This document shows positions 43,044 to 54,700 of a stretch of DNA of 64,000 nt, one piece after another. The notes under the pieces are model-generated. The model ran no database searches and was not told where the DNA came from. It saw only the letters and a list, made by a program, of their open reading frames with translations. The translations under genes and the position numbers were made by a program. The first letter of the stretch is position 1; each line of letters begins with the position of its first letter. The stretch comes from Membranipora membranacea (taxonomy: Eukaryota > Bryozoa > Gymnolaemata > Cheilostomatida > Membraniporidae): NCBI GenBank assembly GCA_914767715.1, contig OU612067.1:14575001-14639000 (forward strand), written 5' to 3'.

Positions 43044-46000
43044 TTTGTAAGCTACTTCCTCAAAACATGTTTCAGATGATCAACTACACAGCCTTCACTT
43101 GTAATGATAGGACATATTCCAGGATTTTCACAAACAGCGCTTAGTTGTGGTTCATTTATATAAACAGTTTTCTGAGCTCTATTTTATGCCTATATTCAGA
43201 GTTGGGGACAACTCCTAATAGAGGCTAAAATCAGAGCTCAGAAAACTGTCTATTATTATTGTGCAACATAATCAGTTGAGCTGAGTAGTTATCGTCTATG
43301 CTCTGCCCACAGCACACGCCTTTATCTGACATAGATAGGGATACCATCTATGATCACACTCACCGTTTACTTGTATATTTGTCACATCTAGGCTCCACAC
43401 ACTGATGTACCCTCTGAGTGAGAGCCTTAGGTAGCTTAAACAGCACATTACTCTCAGTGAACAGATCACAGCTGGGCTGAGAGACCTCACTGGAGTCGAG
43501 CTCCCCTGTACATATATCTGACACCAGGGGGCACTCACATGGACACTCACACTCAGACTGCTCCATACGCTGACAGTTTAGACACAGACGATCAGTCTGT
43601 GAAAACGAATACAAGACCTCAATATGAGAAACAGTAAGAATATTCAGTATGAATGAACACGAAAGGCTAACTCGGGACTATTTTGTTTATCTTGCAAGTA
43701 AGGGAACATTAGAACGATGTGCTTTACTTTGGATCTACCTATTGAAATGAATAGATCCTGAACTTGCAGATCAATCAAAGATGAGAAATGCTGTCTAGCA
43801 ACCATACATAAATAGCCATACACTTGTTCAGGGATAGATATGTTCCCCTCATCCATATAATATATATATATATCCGTGGTTCTACCATATAAGTTTTCTA
43901 TGATTAGATACAAATTTCCAATTCATGAATACATATACATGACATTGCATAGAAATTTATTATTTGTTGGTTAAAGATAATTCCAGACTTACAATACTAC
44001 ATGGGCAGAAGGCAGCCATTTTCATATCACATGTCTCGTTGATCATGACGATGAATGAGTTAGTACCGGGCACGAGTCTCATCTGATAACGGACACACTG
44101 CTCTCCCACCTTTAGATTTGTGACATTGGTAGTGAGGCTGGTGTTAAACTGTAATAAACAATACACATTCAGTCCTCACAGAGTAGGGAAATCGTATTAC
44201 GGACAAGTATGTAACAAACTAAGGAGAGGTATGCAGATACACAAGTTCATAATAATTGAATAAAAGGAAATCATCGTAGCTTCACGAGTGAAGCCGGATG
44301 AAGCAAGTTGTCTGACCGCCGAAAGATAGAAGACAACTATAACTTCATAATTTAGATGCAGCAGGGAGTTTGGGACTCCCTGGATGCAGCGTATAATACC
44401 AGGGAGTTTTGGGCAATAGAACAGCTCTCTAATATAAATAGCTAAATTTCAAGTCACTCACATGATAGTATCTCTGCACTGTCCTATCAGCAAAGCTGTT
44501 ACATTGCTTCTTATTGACCAGAGTTTTGTGTCCAAGTATATCATTGGCTACTAGAGGCTCCTGTAAGTAATAATTATGGTACTAGTTAGGAAGATGGTAA
44601 TGTAAATTAGGTGTACATAGCAGGCCCAAAGAACTCTAAGGGAGGCAGGGACGGTGGCCTAAAAATGCTAAAATTGAATATAGGCCATGTCAGAATCAGC
44701 TCATTTGGAACTTCCATTTGCTATTTATCACTAAAACCCTTTGGAGGCTGGGGATTACCCCCAGACTCCACTTCACACCATTGCCATGGCACATCCCCAA
44801 AGTTTTGCGCCTCCCCCACCATTTGTCTTATGCATAGATAAATGATAAGCAATATCATCTGCTTAAACTAGGTCTTTTTTTGTTGTGAATATCCTACCGG
44901 TAAAACAGCAAGTTTGAACTCAAATTATGTGACATATAGCAGGTTCACACAAATAAAAAATGAGCTAATTTAAATTGATTGGTCTAAACTAACCATATGA
45001 GTGAGATGTTGCTGCTCTAACGCCCTTTGGTTACTGGAGAGTTTGAGGTTAGGGTGAGTGATGATGTATCCCTTATCATCGAGCATGAAACATCGGATCC
45101 CCTTAACTGAGCAGGTAGGTATCAGGTCGTATAGAAGTCTCTGAATGTAGTTAGCAGGTAAATCTAGTCCTACAACAGCTGCTATAGGGTCTCTAGGAGT
45201 GTGGAGAGCTGCAGATCTAAAACACAGAACGATAAACCATTTAATCACAAGACTTGAATGCCCAGACTTAGTCAAATCTCAGGCAAGCCCACCTAAATAG
45301 ATGTTGAATTGACCAAAATATTTGGTTGCGTGAGCTGGTGGTAAAATTAACATAAAACCCCTCATAACAGCAACACAATTCCGCTATCTTATAGCACATC
45401 ATGTCTTTTTATACGAGTCCACATACATCACATACTGCTAACATTTGTTGTATTCAGACTAAGAAATCAATAATTTCCAAAATCCTTCAGCATTTTCTTC
45501 ATTTCACTCCTGTGCCAGCAGCAGTGTTTATTAGATTCTCCAAATTAGTTATTTACTTGTAATTCAAATGGCTTATAAGCCACTCAATGGGGAGGTTGAT
45601 CATTAACCATCACATATTAATATATCATCGATAACACATACCTGCCCTCATAGATGCTATGACTCAGTGTAACCATGTATCCTGATCCCGCAGAGTCTAC
45701 ATAAGGCCTGGTCAGCATGATTCTACCAGGTAATCTCATAGCCTGCTTGTACCAGTGACTCTGTGTTGGGTCATAGAGCTTACGAGTCAGAGTGGCAGGA
45801 AACATCCTAAATACACCACTAGGTGTCGCTATGTACCTGGGTAACAATAGGAGAGAACAAGCTGATGAGAGCCGTTGCTTATTGATACTAAAATGGCTCA
45901 TATCTTTGTAAAGTCTCATGCAAAATGTGGCTGAGCCCTTCTTTGTCCTTCAATTGAAAATTGGGTAGGTTGGAAAATCCATACTGCGTGGTTCACATGT

Positions 46001-49000
46001 AATAAAGTTAAGGCTGGCCACAGAAACAATGCTTCTCTAAAAACCAAGCCTTTCTGGCCATCAGTAAATACTTTACAATAGGGCTAAGTGTATAAAAAAG
46101 CAGTAGCTACTATGGAAGAATCATGTAAACAAGGTTCAGACTAGCCTGTCTTGACAAAGCTTGTCAAGATAGGCTAGGTTCAGACATGACCAGTGAGTAA
46201 ACTACACATACCTTCTGATAATAAACTCTGAGTAAGTAGAAGTCTTCCACTGTTTCAGCCACAGTTTGTGAACTTTAGATATAGCTATGGCATCATTCTT
46301 CACTCCCTCCTTCAGACCTGTATAGTAGATGAACATTCCATAGAATAAAAACTCATGAGCAAGAAAAGAGCAAGTAAGGTTAGGCAGATTCAAAGCAACC
46401 CTCTACTGCATAATGGCTATGATAAAATTATGGATGGATATTAATTTAATATCAGGCCCCTGATCGAAGGATAAAATAATTATTAAGGAATTTTTTGAGC
46501 AGTGCCTTTAAATAAAAAGCTGTCCTTTCAAATATCCTGTTGTATATTTGACAGTGAAGACCAAGATTGGCTATGGCATGTGATATACAGAAAAACAGGG
46601 AAAACACAATACTGAATTTTATTATTGACCCCAAAACCTATGTAACTCCTGAATAATGCATTGTGGGATTTCATAAACAGTCCTGTTATACAAAATATAA
46701 CTGACCAGGTTTGCTAATGTAGCTGGAGTCATCTGCGATATAAGCTAGGTAATTGGACACCACCTTTTTCGTCTCAGGCTGACTTATATGTTCGAACGGT
46801 TTGTCGAATGCCCGAGCTGAGAGAAAGAGCGCAGAGGTAGAGAATGAGGCTAACTGCTGGAAGTGCAGACATGTATCATCAGTGGGTAGCTGACCGAGGT
46901 CTAGCCTGTGATTAACCATACCATCCTCTTCAGAATCTCCTAAAAAACGAATATCACATAATTATTTCAGAGTCAGTCCCAAGCCTTGTTGTATCTAGGC
47001 AGGGAACATAATAGATATTTATGAAAGAGTGTTCACACAAAACTCTACAAAAAAGTTTATACATCACACTCGGCACCGAAATTGAAGCTTTTGTTCATTT
47101 CACTGTGTTCATCTGTAGCTTTTATATCATTTTTGATGACGAGTTGATCGACATATCATAAACCAATCTAGCCAAATCAGACAATGGTTAGTCAATGATT
47201 GAAGACAATGTTATGGCAACACGGCCTGAATAAGTGTCATAACCACTCACTCATGACTCACTTCTATTACATACGGTCAATAAAATAAGAGTACCACTTA
47301 CCACTTATTGATGATATTTCTTCGCTAGAATCTTTGCTCTTAGCCTGTCGCATGACGACAACATAGGGAGTTTCCTTAACTCTATACCACGAGTACATCA
47401 TCATATATGTGGGGTATATAGCATAACTGGTGTTACTCACTACCAACTCGGCTGTACAATTGCTGTATATATGATATGAGTAAACTGTTTGCAAAATATT
47501 CGACTTTAAGAGGAGGAATGTACCATGATGAGCAGGTATTAAAGAGAGTTTGAATACGCTGTTATATTCTAAGAGCGACTATGAAATGTACACCACTGAC
47601 CATTACAAAAGTTTGATGGCTGTTGAAATGGCTGCTGAAAAGGCTAGCATAACAGTGCCGTTGGCCCAAAGAATGTTCAATGCGGCTCATGGAATATTGT
47701 GTTCTGATTATTCAATTTTTGTAAGGCTTTGTTCACATGGAAAGAATAAACCCAATCATAGGTAATTCAAAATGTTCAGATTCAATAGAAAGTGTTGTAA
47801 AGGGCAGCTATGAAGAAGTTGTCTACTACCGTTTATTGAGGAGACAACTCTCTAAATACTGAACAAAATCTGTTAGATATCAAAAGTGTATACCTTGTTG
47901 ATAATATCTGCCGAGCCACAGCAGGGAATCCTGGCAGATTCTCATAGTGTGTGAGATTAATCAGTGTCAGAGTATCTCTAAGAGCCATTGTCCCCTCGAT
48001 ATCAGGATGCATAATCACATGGCCTGCAACGGACGACACAAAAAGTTGCGTAACTCACAACAGTAGTCAGACTAAAACTTATCAAATGCACTCAAACATT
48101 TAAATAAAAACTGCAACTTCAGCACTTTGAAAGATATATGTGTACGCTATCATGGCAAAACTCACATAAAAATTGGAAATGAGCACAATGGCTTTAGCGC
48201 AAATTCCAAAGAAACTTATTTCTTTGTGGATTGAAAGTATTATGGCTCAGAATCAATTGTAAAAGTCATGAATTTGTGTAGCTGGTTGGTACCTTGTATA
48301 TCTGTAAGAAAGGCATAGAGTCCCTCACTATTAGTGTGTGTTACTCTGGCGGTGAGATCCTCTAGTGATAAGTATATACCAGTCACACCAATCACCTCAT
48401 CATCCCCTGTTACACATGGTACGGACATACTGACCACTAGACCTGTGAAATGAACATAAATTTTTCTAAAATCTAGGCCTAGTGTTTGGCAAGTTGTCTA
48501 TGCCAAGTTTCAGAGATATTTATTAGAGTAATCAATAACTCTTATAAGTGAATAAAAAGAATTGTTGATGAGTAAAACACTACAAAGTGATCATCAAAAT
48601 AATTACACCTTGATAACTTTAATCCTGGATTTAATTAGAACAATTTCAACCCCTCAACAGGTAGTAATATTTGCGCACATACTGCATACTTTTAGCTCTG
48701 GGTTCGCTAAAAACAGTATTCGAATGGTGTGGGGTGAGTTTTATCTGGTAAACAAGGTTTTATACAAGGACAACATTTTTGGTATGCTGAATGTTCACTG
48801 TATAGTCGACCTCTACCCACAATACAACAGTGATGTCAGATATAACTCACCCTGATCTATTAGATCATTGTATGGTTTAGACATCCTAACATCAGAAGCC
48901 TCAGAGCCTGATATGGATGTCAGTAAGAAAAGTTTGGACAGTGCAGCGGCCGCCTTATCTGCACAACAGACAGCCTGATAGGTCCCAGGCTACAAGCAAC

Positions 49001-50217
49001 AAAAGAAGGAACACTAGTGATCATAATTGTTTTAGGGAAAACTTCGACTAACAACTGGAGCAAGGAGTTTTGTGCTTTTTGTGGCAAAAACAAAGATTCA
49101 GATCATCAAAATTGCAAGATCACACAACTCCTGTAATGAAAAGAAAAAGAATAAATGCTTCCATACTTCCAACGGAAAAGATAGTAGAATTGTGCTGATA
49201 GTGACCCAATAGTATAATGGTCAAAACACAATTTTCGGTTGCAACCTCAGAGGTTTGCACAATGCCACCATTGTTAACATATATGCTGACAGCAGCCTCA
49301 GCTGATCTCAGAGGTTTGAGCAGCGGTTGCAACTTCAGTGTGCAGACCGGTTTGCATGACGTCACATTACTAACATATGACCCTCAGCTGACCCTCAGCT
49401 GACCGTCAGAGGATTTATGTGTACATAAAAACTCATTGAGGTCTCGCTGAGGCTGCAACCCCTTACAGTGTGTTTAGACCATTATATAACAAGGTGACGG
49501 ACAAACTGGAGGATAGTAGTAACTCACAGTGACAGGTGGGCCTGTGTAGTCAACACCATATTTAGTAAAGTTCTGTGAAGCTATGTCAGTCAGGAAAGTT
49601 TTCTCGTACATCACCGGTGTTCCTTCTGCAAGTAAAGTGATATGTATATATAAGGAACAGTGAATATATGGATCAAACTTGATCTCACTATGAACCAAAA
49701 ACGTTATGCTAGTGTTAACACTACTCAACTGACACTAAGCATGGCTTTACCTTATTTACTCCATAGCTTTCACGACAAAACTTATTCAAAATTCTCCGAT
49801 TTGCAATTGAATGGTAAAATCACAGCATAAATATTTATATACAGCACTGCAACTGGCACATTGTACTGTTATGTTACCCTCAGTCAATAACATTTAAAAA
49901 AAACTATAAGTTTCAGAGACAGGGAGAAGGCCATTTTATTTTTCCTGCTGCTGGAAGTGCATTTTTTTGAACATCAGAGGAAGAAAAAAAGATTTGATTG
50001 GTCCATAATTGTATAACTTATAATTTTCTATAATGTCACATGACATTCAGTGCTGTGTATTTACTTTAAGGCTGTGGTTAAGCTCAACTTACCATCACTT
50101 CTATACAGATATTGAGATATATATGTGTACATTCTTCTATAGCATCAGGCAGCCAGGGGTATGTCTCGGTTCTATCCTTTATTAAATATTGTTCTTCATC
50201 AACACCACTCATTTTAG
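40924..50217 (-). CDS. CACHD1: CACHD1-like (alpha2delta-related) membrane protein, N-terminal part not found
   Basis: Sixteen minus-strand exons: 50093-50217, 49528-49625, 48851-48989, 48293-48442, 47894-48023, 47302-47462, 46706-46939, 46212-46317, 45642-45836, 44994-45216, 44462-44560, 43993-44148, 43364-43596, 42688-42833, 41784-42029, 40924-41192. From the second on, all phases join. Two Cache domains are visible: exons 4-5 (VIGVTGIYLSLEDL, then HVIMHPD) and exons 9-10 (YVDSAGSGYMVTLS, VVGLDLPANY, GYIITHPN). A Cys-rich segment follows (CMGVVGCSWC, CFGGILGARTPY), then one transmembrane helix (VGPVTGAILGLVLIIALSVY) and a cytoplasmic tail with SSDHGYSTM; helix and tail strongly resemble vertebrate CACHD1, a regulator of Cav3 channels. 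In the first exon the frame seems to slip by one base near 50133 (GAAGAATG). About 350 N-terminal residues, including the VWA domain, are not seen. Confidence 0.85.
41461..41580. mobile_element. Foldback MITE, ~120 bp, in the CACHD1 last intron
   Basis: AACCCTGTTCACACGGCCAC and GGTTTTGGTT are mirrored by AACCAAAACC and GTGTGAACAGGGCTAACC around a short loop. It is directly followed by a second MITE at 41577. Confidence 0.8.
41577..41754. mobile_element. MITE family 'TCTTTCAATTAG', second copy
   Basis: Begins TTCTTTCAATTAAAACAGCC and ends TCTAATTGCAAGGCTC. The internal TATAAATTCGGAGTAAACGA and TTTGAGCAACATGACAGTGA match the copy at 36364-36603. Confidence 0.75.
42195..42404 (-). mobile_element. 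tRNA-derived SINE, copy 1
   Basis: On the minus strand it starts GTCAGGAGTGGTCTGGAGGT (box A-like), has a degraded box B (GGATCCGAATG), then a body ending in CATCCTAGCGAGGTCC and TTGCGGAACAGGAC. The same head and body occur at 61460-61656. Confidence 0.75.
42992..43041. repeat. (AT)n microsatellite
   Basis: About 50 bp of pure AT dinucleotide repeat in an intron of the CACHD1-like gene. Confidence 0.95.
43160..43252. mobile_element. 93-bp MITE, short relative of the one at 13882
   Basis: AACAGTTTTCTGAGCTCTAT at the left, AGAGCTCAGAAAACTGTCTA at the right, with TTTATGCCT and AGGCTAAAA next inside. Only the terminal parts of the longer family member remain. Confidence 0.85.
46143..46181. repeat. 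Near-perfect palindrome
   Basis: CTAGCCTGTCTTGACAA is mirrored by TTGTCAAGATAGGCTAG with almost no loop, in an intron of the CACHD1-like gene. Confidence 0.8.
49208..49490. mobile_element. MITE with ~44-bp inverted termini
   Basis: Left end TATAATGGTCAAAACACA ... GGTTGCAACCTCAG; right end CTGAGGCTGCAACC ... TGTGTTTAGACCATTATATA. Inside are further CTCAGCTGA repeats. Lies between exons 2 and 3 of the CACHD1-like gene. Confidence 0.8.
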
Positions 50218-51297
50218 CTGTAATAAAGTCAATTTTAAAGGGCAGAAATTAAACAAAATAAGTAAACATATTACAAAAATGGAACATTTTCTATTTTACA
50301 TACTCATGGAGAATGGACATAACATTTCTATTATCTATGAGTATATAACATAGGTAACTTATTATTGGCTACACAACTCCTCACACTAGACCTATGAATG
50401 CACTCGATCATCTAAAGATAACGTTGTTGCTCCAGACCTTCCATTGGAGAGTTGATCATGTAAAGAGCATTAAATGTGATGTTCGACCATAATAAGCTCA
50501 CAGCCCAACTTCCCCTTATTGTCATTAATTAGTGTATGACACGTAATTCCAATGTCATCCATCAAATTGGAAATCCGCAAGTAAAAGGTGAAAACCTCCG
50601 GAGGGGAGGGGGGTCAGATGGGGGCAAAAATCTGGGGTGCTTAGACTAGTAAAAACCATGAGCATAAGAATATTTTTATGAATATTGTTAACATGTAAAC
50701 ATGAACATTGCGCAGCCCCATATTGGTATAATTTTGAGGGAAAGAGATATATAAAACAACTGTAAGATTTAATTATATTACATTGGAGATGTATTCTGTA
50801 CTATTATTTACAACCATCAAAATATGAGAAGTGTTTACATTTATGACATATAGCCTACAAATTTGTAACAAAACACCATTTTTGTGTGAAAACCTAGTTA
50901 CTCCTCGGTTTTTACCCTCTTCGTTTGAACTTTGGCCCGGGTTGCTGTCAGTGGCATTCATTACTAAACACATCACAATGAAAAGCCGCTAACAGCACCA
51001 AAGTCCAGAGTATATCATCAACATCATTATCACATTTTTCCCTTGAATCACTATGGATGCTGTTTGTTGTACACTTTTGTTTTGAGACAACTACATTTAT
51101 GAATATGAGTAACTAGATGAGAAACCTTTGGCATAGTGTACATCAGATGTGATGAAAATGTTTCAGATTTTAAATCTATAGCCAAAAAATCTTTCCAATG
51201 TCATCCCAAGATACAACATATGGATCTGTCATTTTACAGCAGCAGGGGCGTATATTCTAAAAAAATTCACTCACTGACTTTTTAGAGATGAGCATAA

Positions 51298-51334
51298 TGA
51301 TCGGGCGCAGCCCGATCCACACGCCGTAGGCGTG
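51298..51334. repeat. Two adjacent GC-rich hairpins
   Basis: GATCGGGCGCAGCCCGATC and CACGCCGTAGGCGTG are perfect or near-perfect stem-loops side by side, in a GC-rich patch. They appear to belong to the same repeat body as the tRNA-like head at 51500-51592. Confidence 0.7.
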
Positions 51335-51499
51335 GCGGGGAGGGTGTGGGTGTGTCAATACACCGGGCTTTTGATTGGCTTGTCCAGCTCAAGGTCAAAA
51401 GTCAAACTCTGTATGTACCGTAATTCCTCACTGATAAGACATCCCTCCTTGGGAAAAGTAAAAATGCTCCAGTTATAAAGCACTCATTTGAAATAATCT

Positions 51500-51592
51500 G
51501 TCACTGTTGGGATTCGAACCCAGAACATTCTTAATAAACAATTATTATCAGGCAGACGCTCTACGCACTGAGCTATTCAGCCTGGCTTGCCA
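51500..51592 (-). mobile_element. tRNA-like SINE head
   Basis: On the minus strand: box A AATAGCTCAGTGCGTAGAGC, and a perfect box B GGTTCGAATCC about 40 bp later. The 5' end (GGCTGAAT) does not pair with the 3' end (CAGTGACA), so it is not a working tRNA gene. The GC-rich body with twin hairpins continues to about 51300. Confidence 0.65.
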
Positions 51593-51756
51593 AAAGGAAT
51601 CAAGGATGTTGATAGAGGGATATCCGTGGTCAGTGATTGCTAATATACGCCACTGTACAGCAGTAATATAGCTTTATTGCCGTACGAGCGATCATTGCTA
51701 TTTTTGGAAACGCAGCTCAAAATCCCATCATTTAGACAAAGAGAGGCTCGACTGCC

Positions 51757-54700
51757 TCACTGTAGAATGACATTATCTACTGTTTTTTTTGGGCTGTATT
51801 TTTGTTCTGTTTGTTCTGATGAGTCTTTATCGTTCTCCACTTTATTCTCCTCTGGTGATGGATGATACAGATCAAAACCTCTCCTTAGGTAGGCGAATAT
51901 CAAGTCAGATATAAAGAATATCTACAAAACAAACCGCAACCAAACTGGTTAAGTAGGGTTCTCAGTTCTCACAACATCAATATGAATATTGGAGAAAAAT
52001 GTAAGTAGATCTCTCTGGATTGCATTCGGAACAAATACAAAATTTCATTCCAAATCTAAATCCTCCTACATTTCATATCAAACCTGGTGACATTTATAAA
52101 ATAAAAAAATTAGAATGATACTACTCAGTGATGTGGCTATGTCATACATTGACAAACATGACTTACTAATTCAGCACCTCATGTTAATAAGACACCACTT
52201 AATAGTCTAAGGATATTATCATAATTATGATATAATATTATATATTATCATATTATTATAGTGATACGCCGAGGATGATACAGGAGGAGATAACTACTTA
52301 TACGTATTATACCTGAGCTACCAGCGAGACGAGTGAGAGAGCAGAGTAGAAGTTAACATTAGCTGATCCAGAGTAGATCCATAGATGATAGAATATAGGT
52401 GATAGGATCGCGCACCAGATGTACATGTTAGTTACTATAAATGTGATCCTCATATCTAAAATTAAAAACAAATATACCATTATGATGTATGTAATGTATG
52501 CATGCTTCATTATCATTCCTCCTCATAATATACTAGTCAATATTTTCATGAGTGCAAGTCATAAAGTATTGTCAGGGTAGATAATAAATAGATCAAATTT
52601 AAATTTGAGGAAAATCCTGATTATTCTGATGTTACATTTTGCCAACATTAGAGTCAGATTCCTGCCTGTTGTGTAAGTGATGTCACACTTAGTTCTTTGT
52701 TCGAGTTTTTGCAATTTTATGATGCATAAAAAATTTGATCAACACAAAGCAATAATTTTACTTGATTTCATAGGAATTTGACAACCTGCCAAGCATTTTT
52801 ACACAGTCCAATGACAATAAATGTCAGAACTTATATCCAAATTGCCATCATTATCACAATTTCACAGTTATAATGATTCAATTTCCATGAATTTCACAAC
52901 TATCATGATTTAATTAACTTAGCTAAAAGTACTTAGATATTATCTCATGCATAACAAGGAAATTACACTACAAAGGATGCAAAAAAAGAAAGTTATTACT
53001 GACGTGAGCTCACAAAGCATAACATACTTACATGTTGTAGCAAAACTCCAGCAAGGCAAAAGGGCAAGATAAAATCCTCCATCTGCATATTCGGGATAGG
53101 ATTTAAATATCGCCACAATCACTATGAGCGTGTATAACAGGAATGCTGGATGATGGCTGCAAAAAAAAACATAAACAATGTGATAATGACTCGTCATTTA
53201 ATACATAGATGTCATGCAAACAGTAAATATTGAGTGAATTCGGAATGTTCTATCTATTTTTTTGTAAAGCTTTTTATCATAGTTTTTTACATCCAAATGA
53301 AGACATTTTCCTTCTTTCTAATGTGTAAATTCTGATCTGTCACATATTTTTTGCAGTCCATATTACATCTGATCCTGTAACTGCAGTACCAAACAGAACT
53401 GAGACTGTGTTTTGTCATCCAGCATCAAATAAATGAACATAATCGCAAAAGAAGACACTTTGACATTTCAAAAGTTCATAAAATAGGGAAACTCATTATC
53501 ATGGTAGGTAGAAGTTGGTTATGACAAGGAATCAATTTAGATTACATACAAATTATACAGTTTATCTCAAATACGAGAGTTGTCATCTCTCTGAGGTTAA
53601 GGTTCAGAGAGTTGACAACTCCCATTTGCTCCACCAATTTCTAATTAGACATATCAGTCTGCTTGTATAGGATTTTAGAGTTTATCAAATGATTATTATA
53701 GCAGGACTGGGACCTGTCCAAGGGCATTTATTAACCCTGCAGCATGAGATACAATGTATTATGAGTTTAGAAGGACATGTGATAAAATGATATGACAAGA
53801 TCCTTTACACGATAGATAATGATAAGAGTACATAGATTGCAAACTTACACTCAACTAAACACCGGTTGCTATCCATTCATACAATGTTTGTGTCATGACA
53901 GATTGCTTTGTTGTTACTGACCTTAGTTTTATGGCAAGTGGAATGGTATAGATGAATGCGTTCACTTGGAATACTATGAGAAAGAACTGCTCGAAATGTG
54001 TGAACATTTCAGTGAGGAAATACCAGAATACTCCCATGTTAGGAGTCAGCTCCGGCACGCTTAGCTTATAAACAAATAGATGACCCCAGTTATTTCATAC
54101 GGTGGCTGAAGTTAGCCTGGGCAGGCTGTCAGGGGTGGGTGGTGTCCCCCCCACCCACCCCTGACAGCCTGCCAAGGCTAGGCTGAAGTACTAAGATATG
54201 CATGTGATGTTAACTATTTCTAAATAATGTCTTCTTTGTACTGTCATTCTGGCATGTCTGCTCGACTGTGAATATGACAATTGAAATGATCAAGTATTAA
54301 ACAAATATTCAGCTTTACAGATATCCAGTGATTTCATGGTACATTTGATTGAATTTCAAGTTTATTTAGGTTTATTTGAGTAACAGAGAACCTGTTGATA
54401 TCGTTAATCTGGAGGGGGGGGGGATTCAGCTGTTAGGAGCACACAAGTATCCAGACGCATCGGGTTAGAATCCTATTGCGGTGCAGTGATAAATGTGTGC
54501 TAAAATCTGAAAGCTACGGAAGTGAAACCTCTCCAAAAGAAATGATCTTATCCTAACATCGTTTGCAGATGAGTGATAGAACTTGCGAATTTTCCAGCTG
54601 ACAGAACTTTTGTGACTTACATGAAACCATAAGTAGATCCGAGGAAATCCCAGGAGTCTGTGAGTAATATAACAGTGAGGCGAGCCATGCAGCAGTCAGG

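Noticed and set aside
50773-50976. Possible upstream CACHD1 exon
   Set aside because: Translation has no VWA motif and no suitable splice borders.
51500-51592. Functional tRNA gene
   Set aside because: Acceptor ends do not pair and the anticodon arm is oversized, so it is a tRNA-derived repeat.
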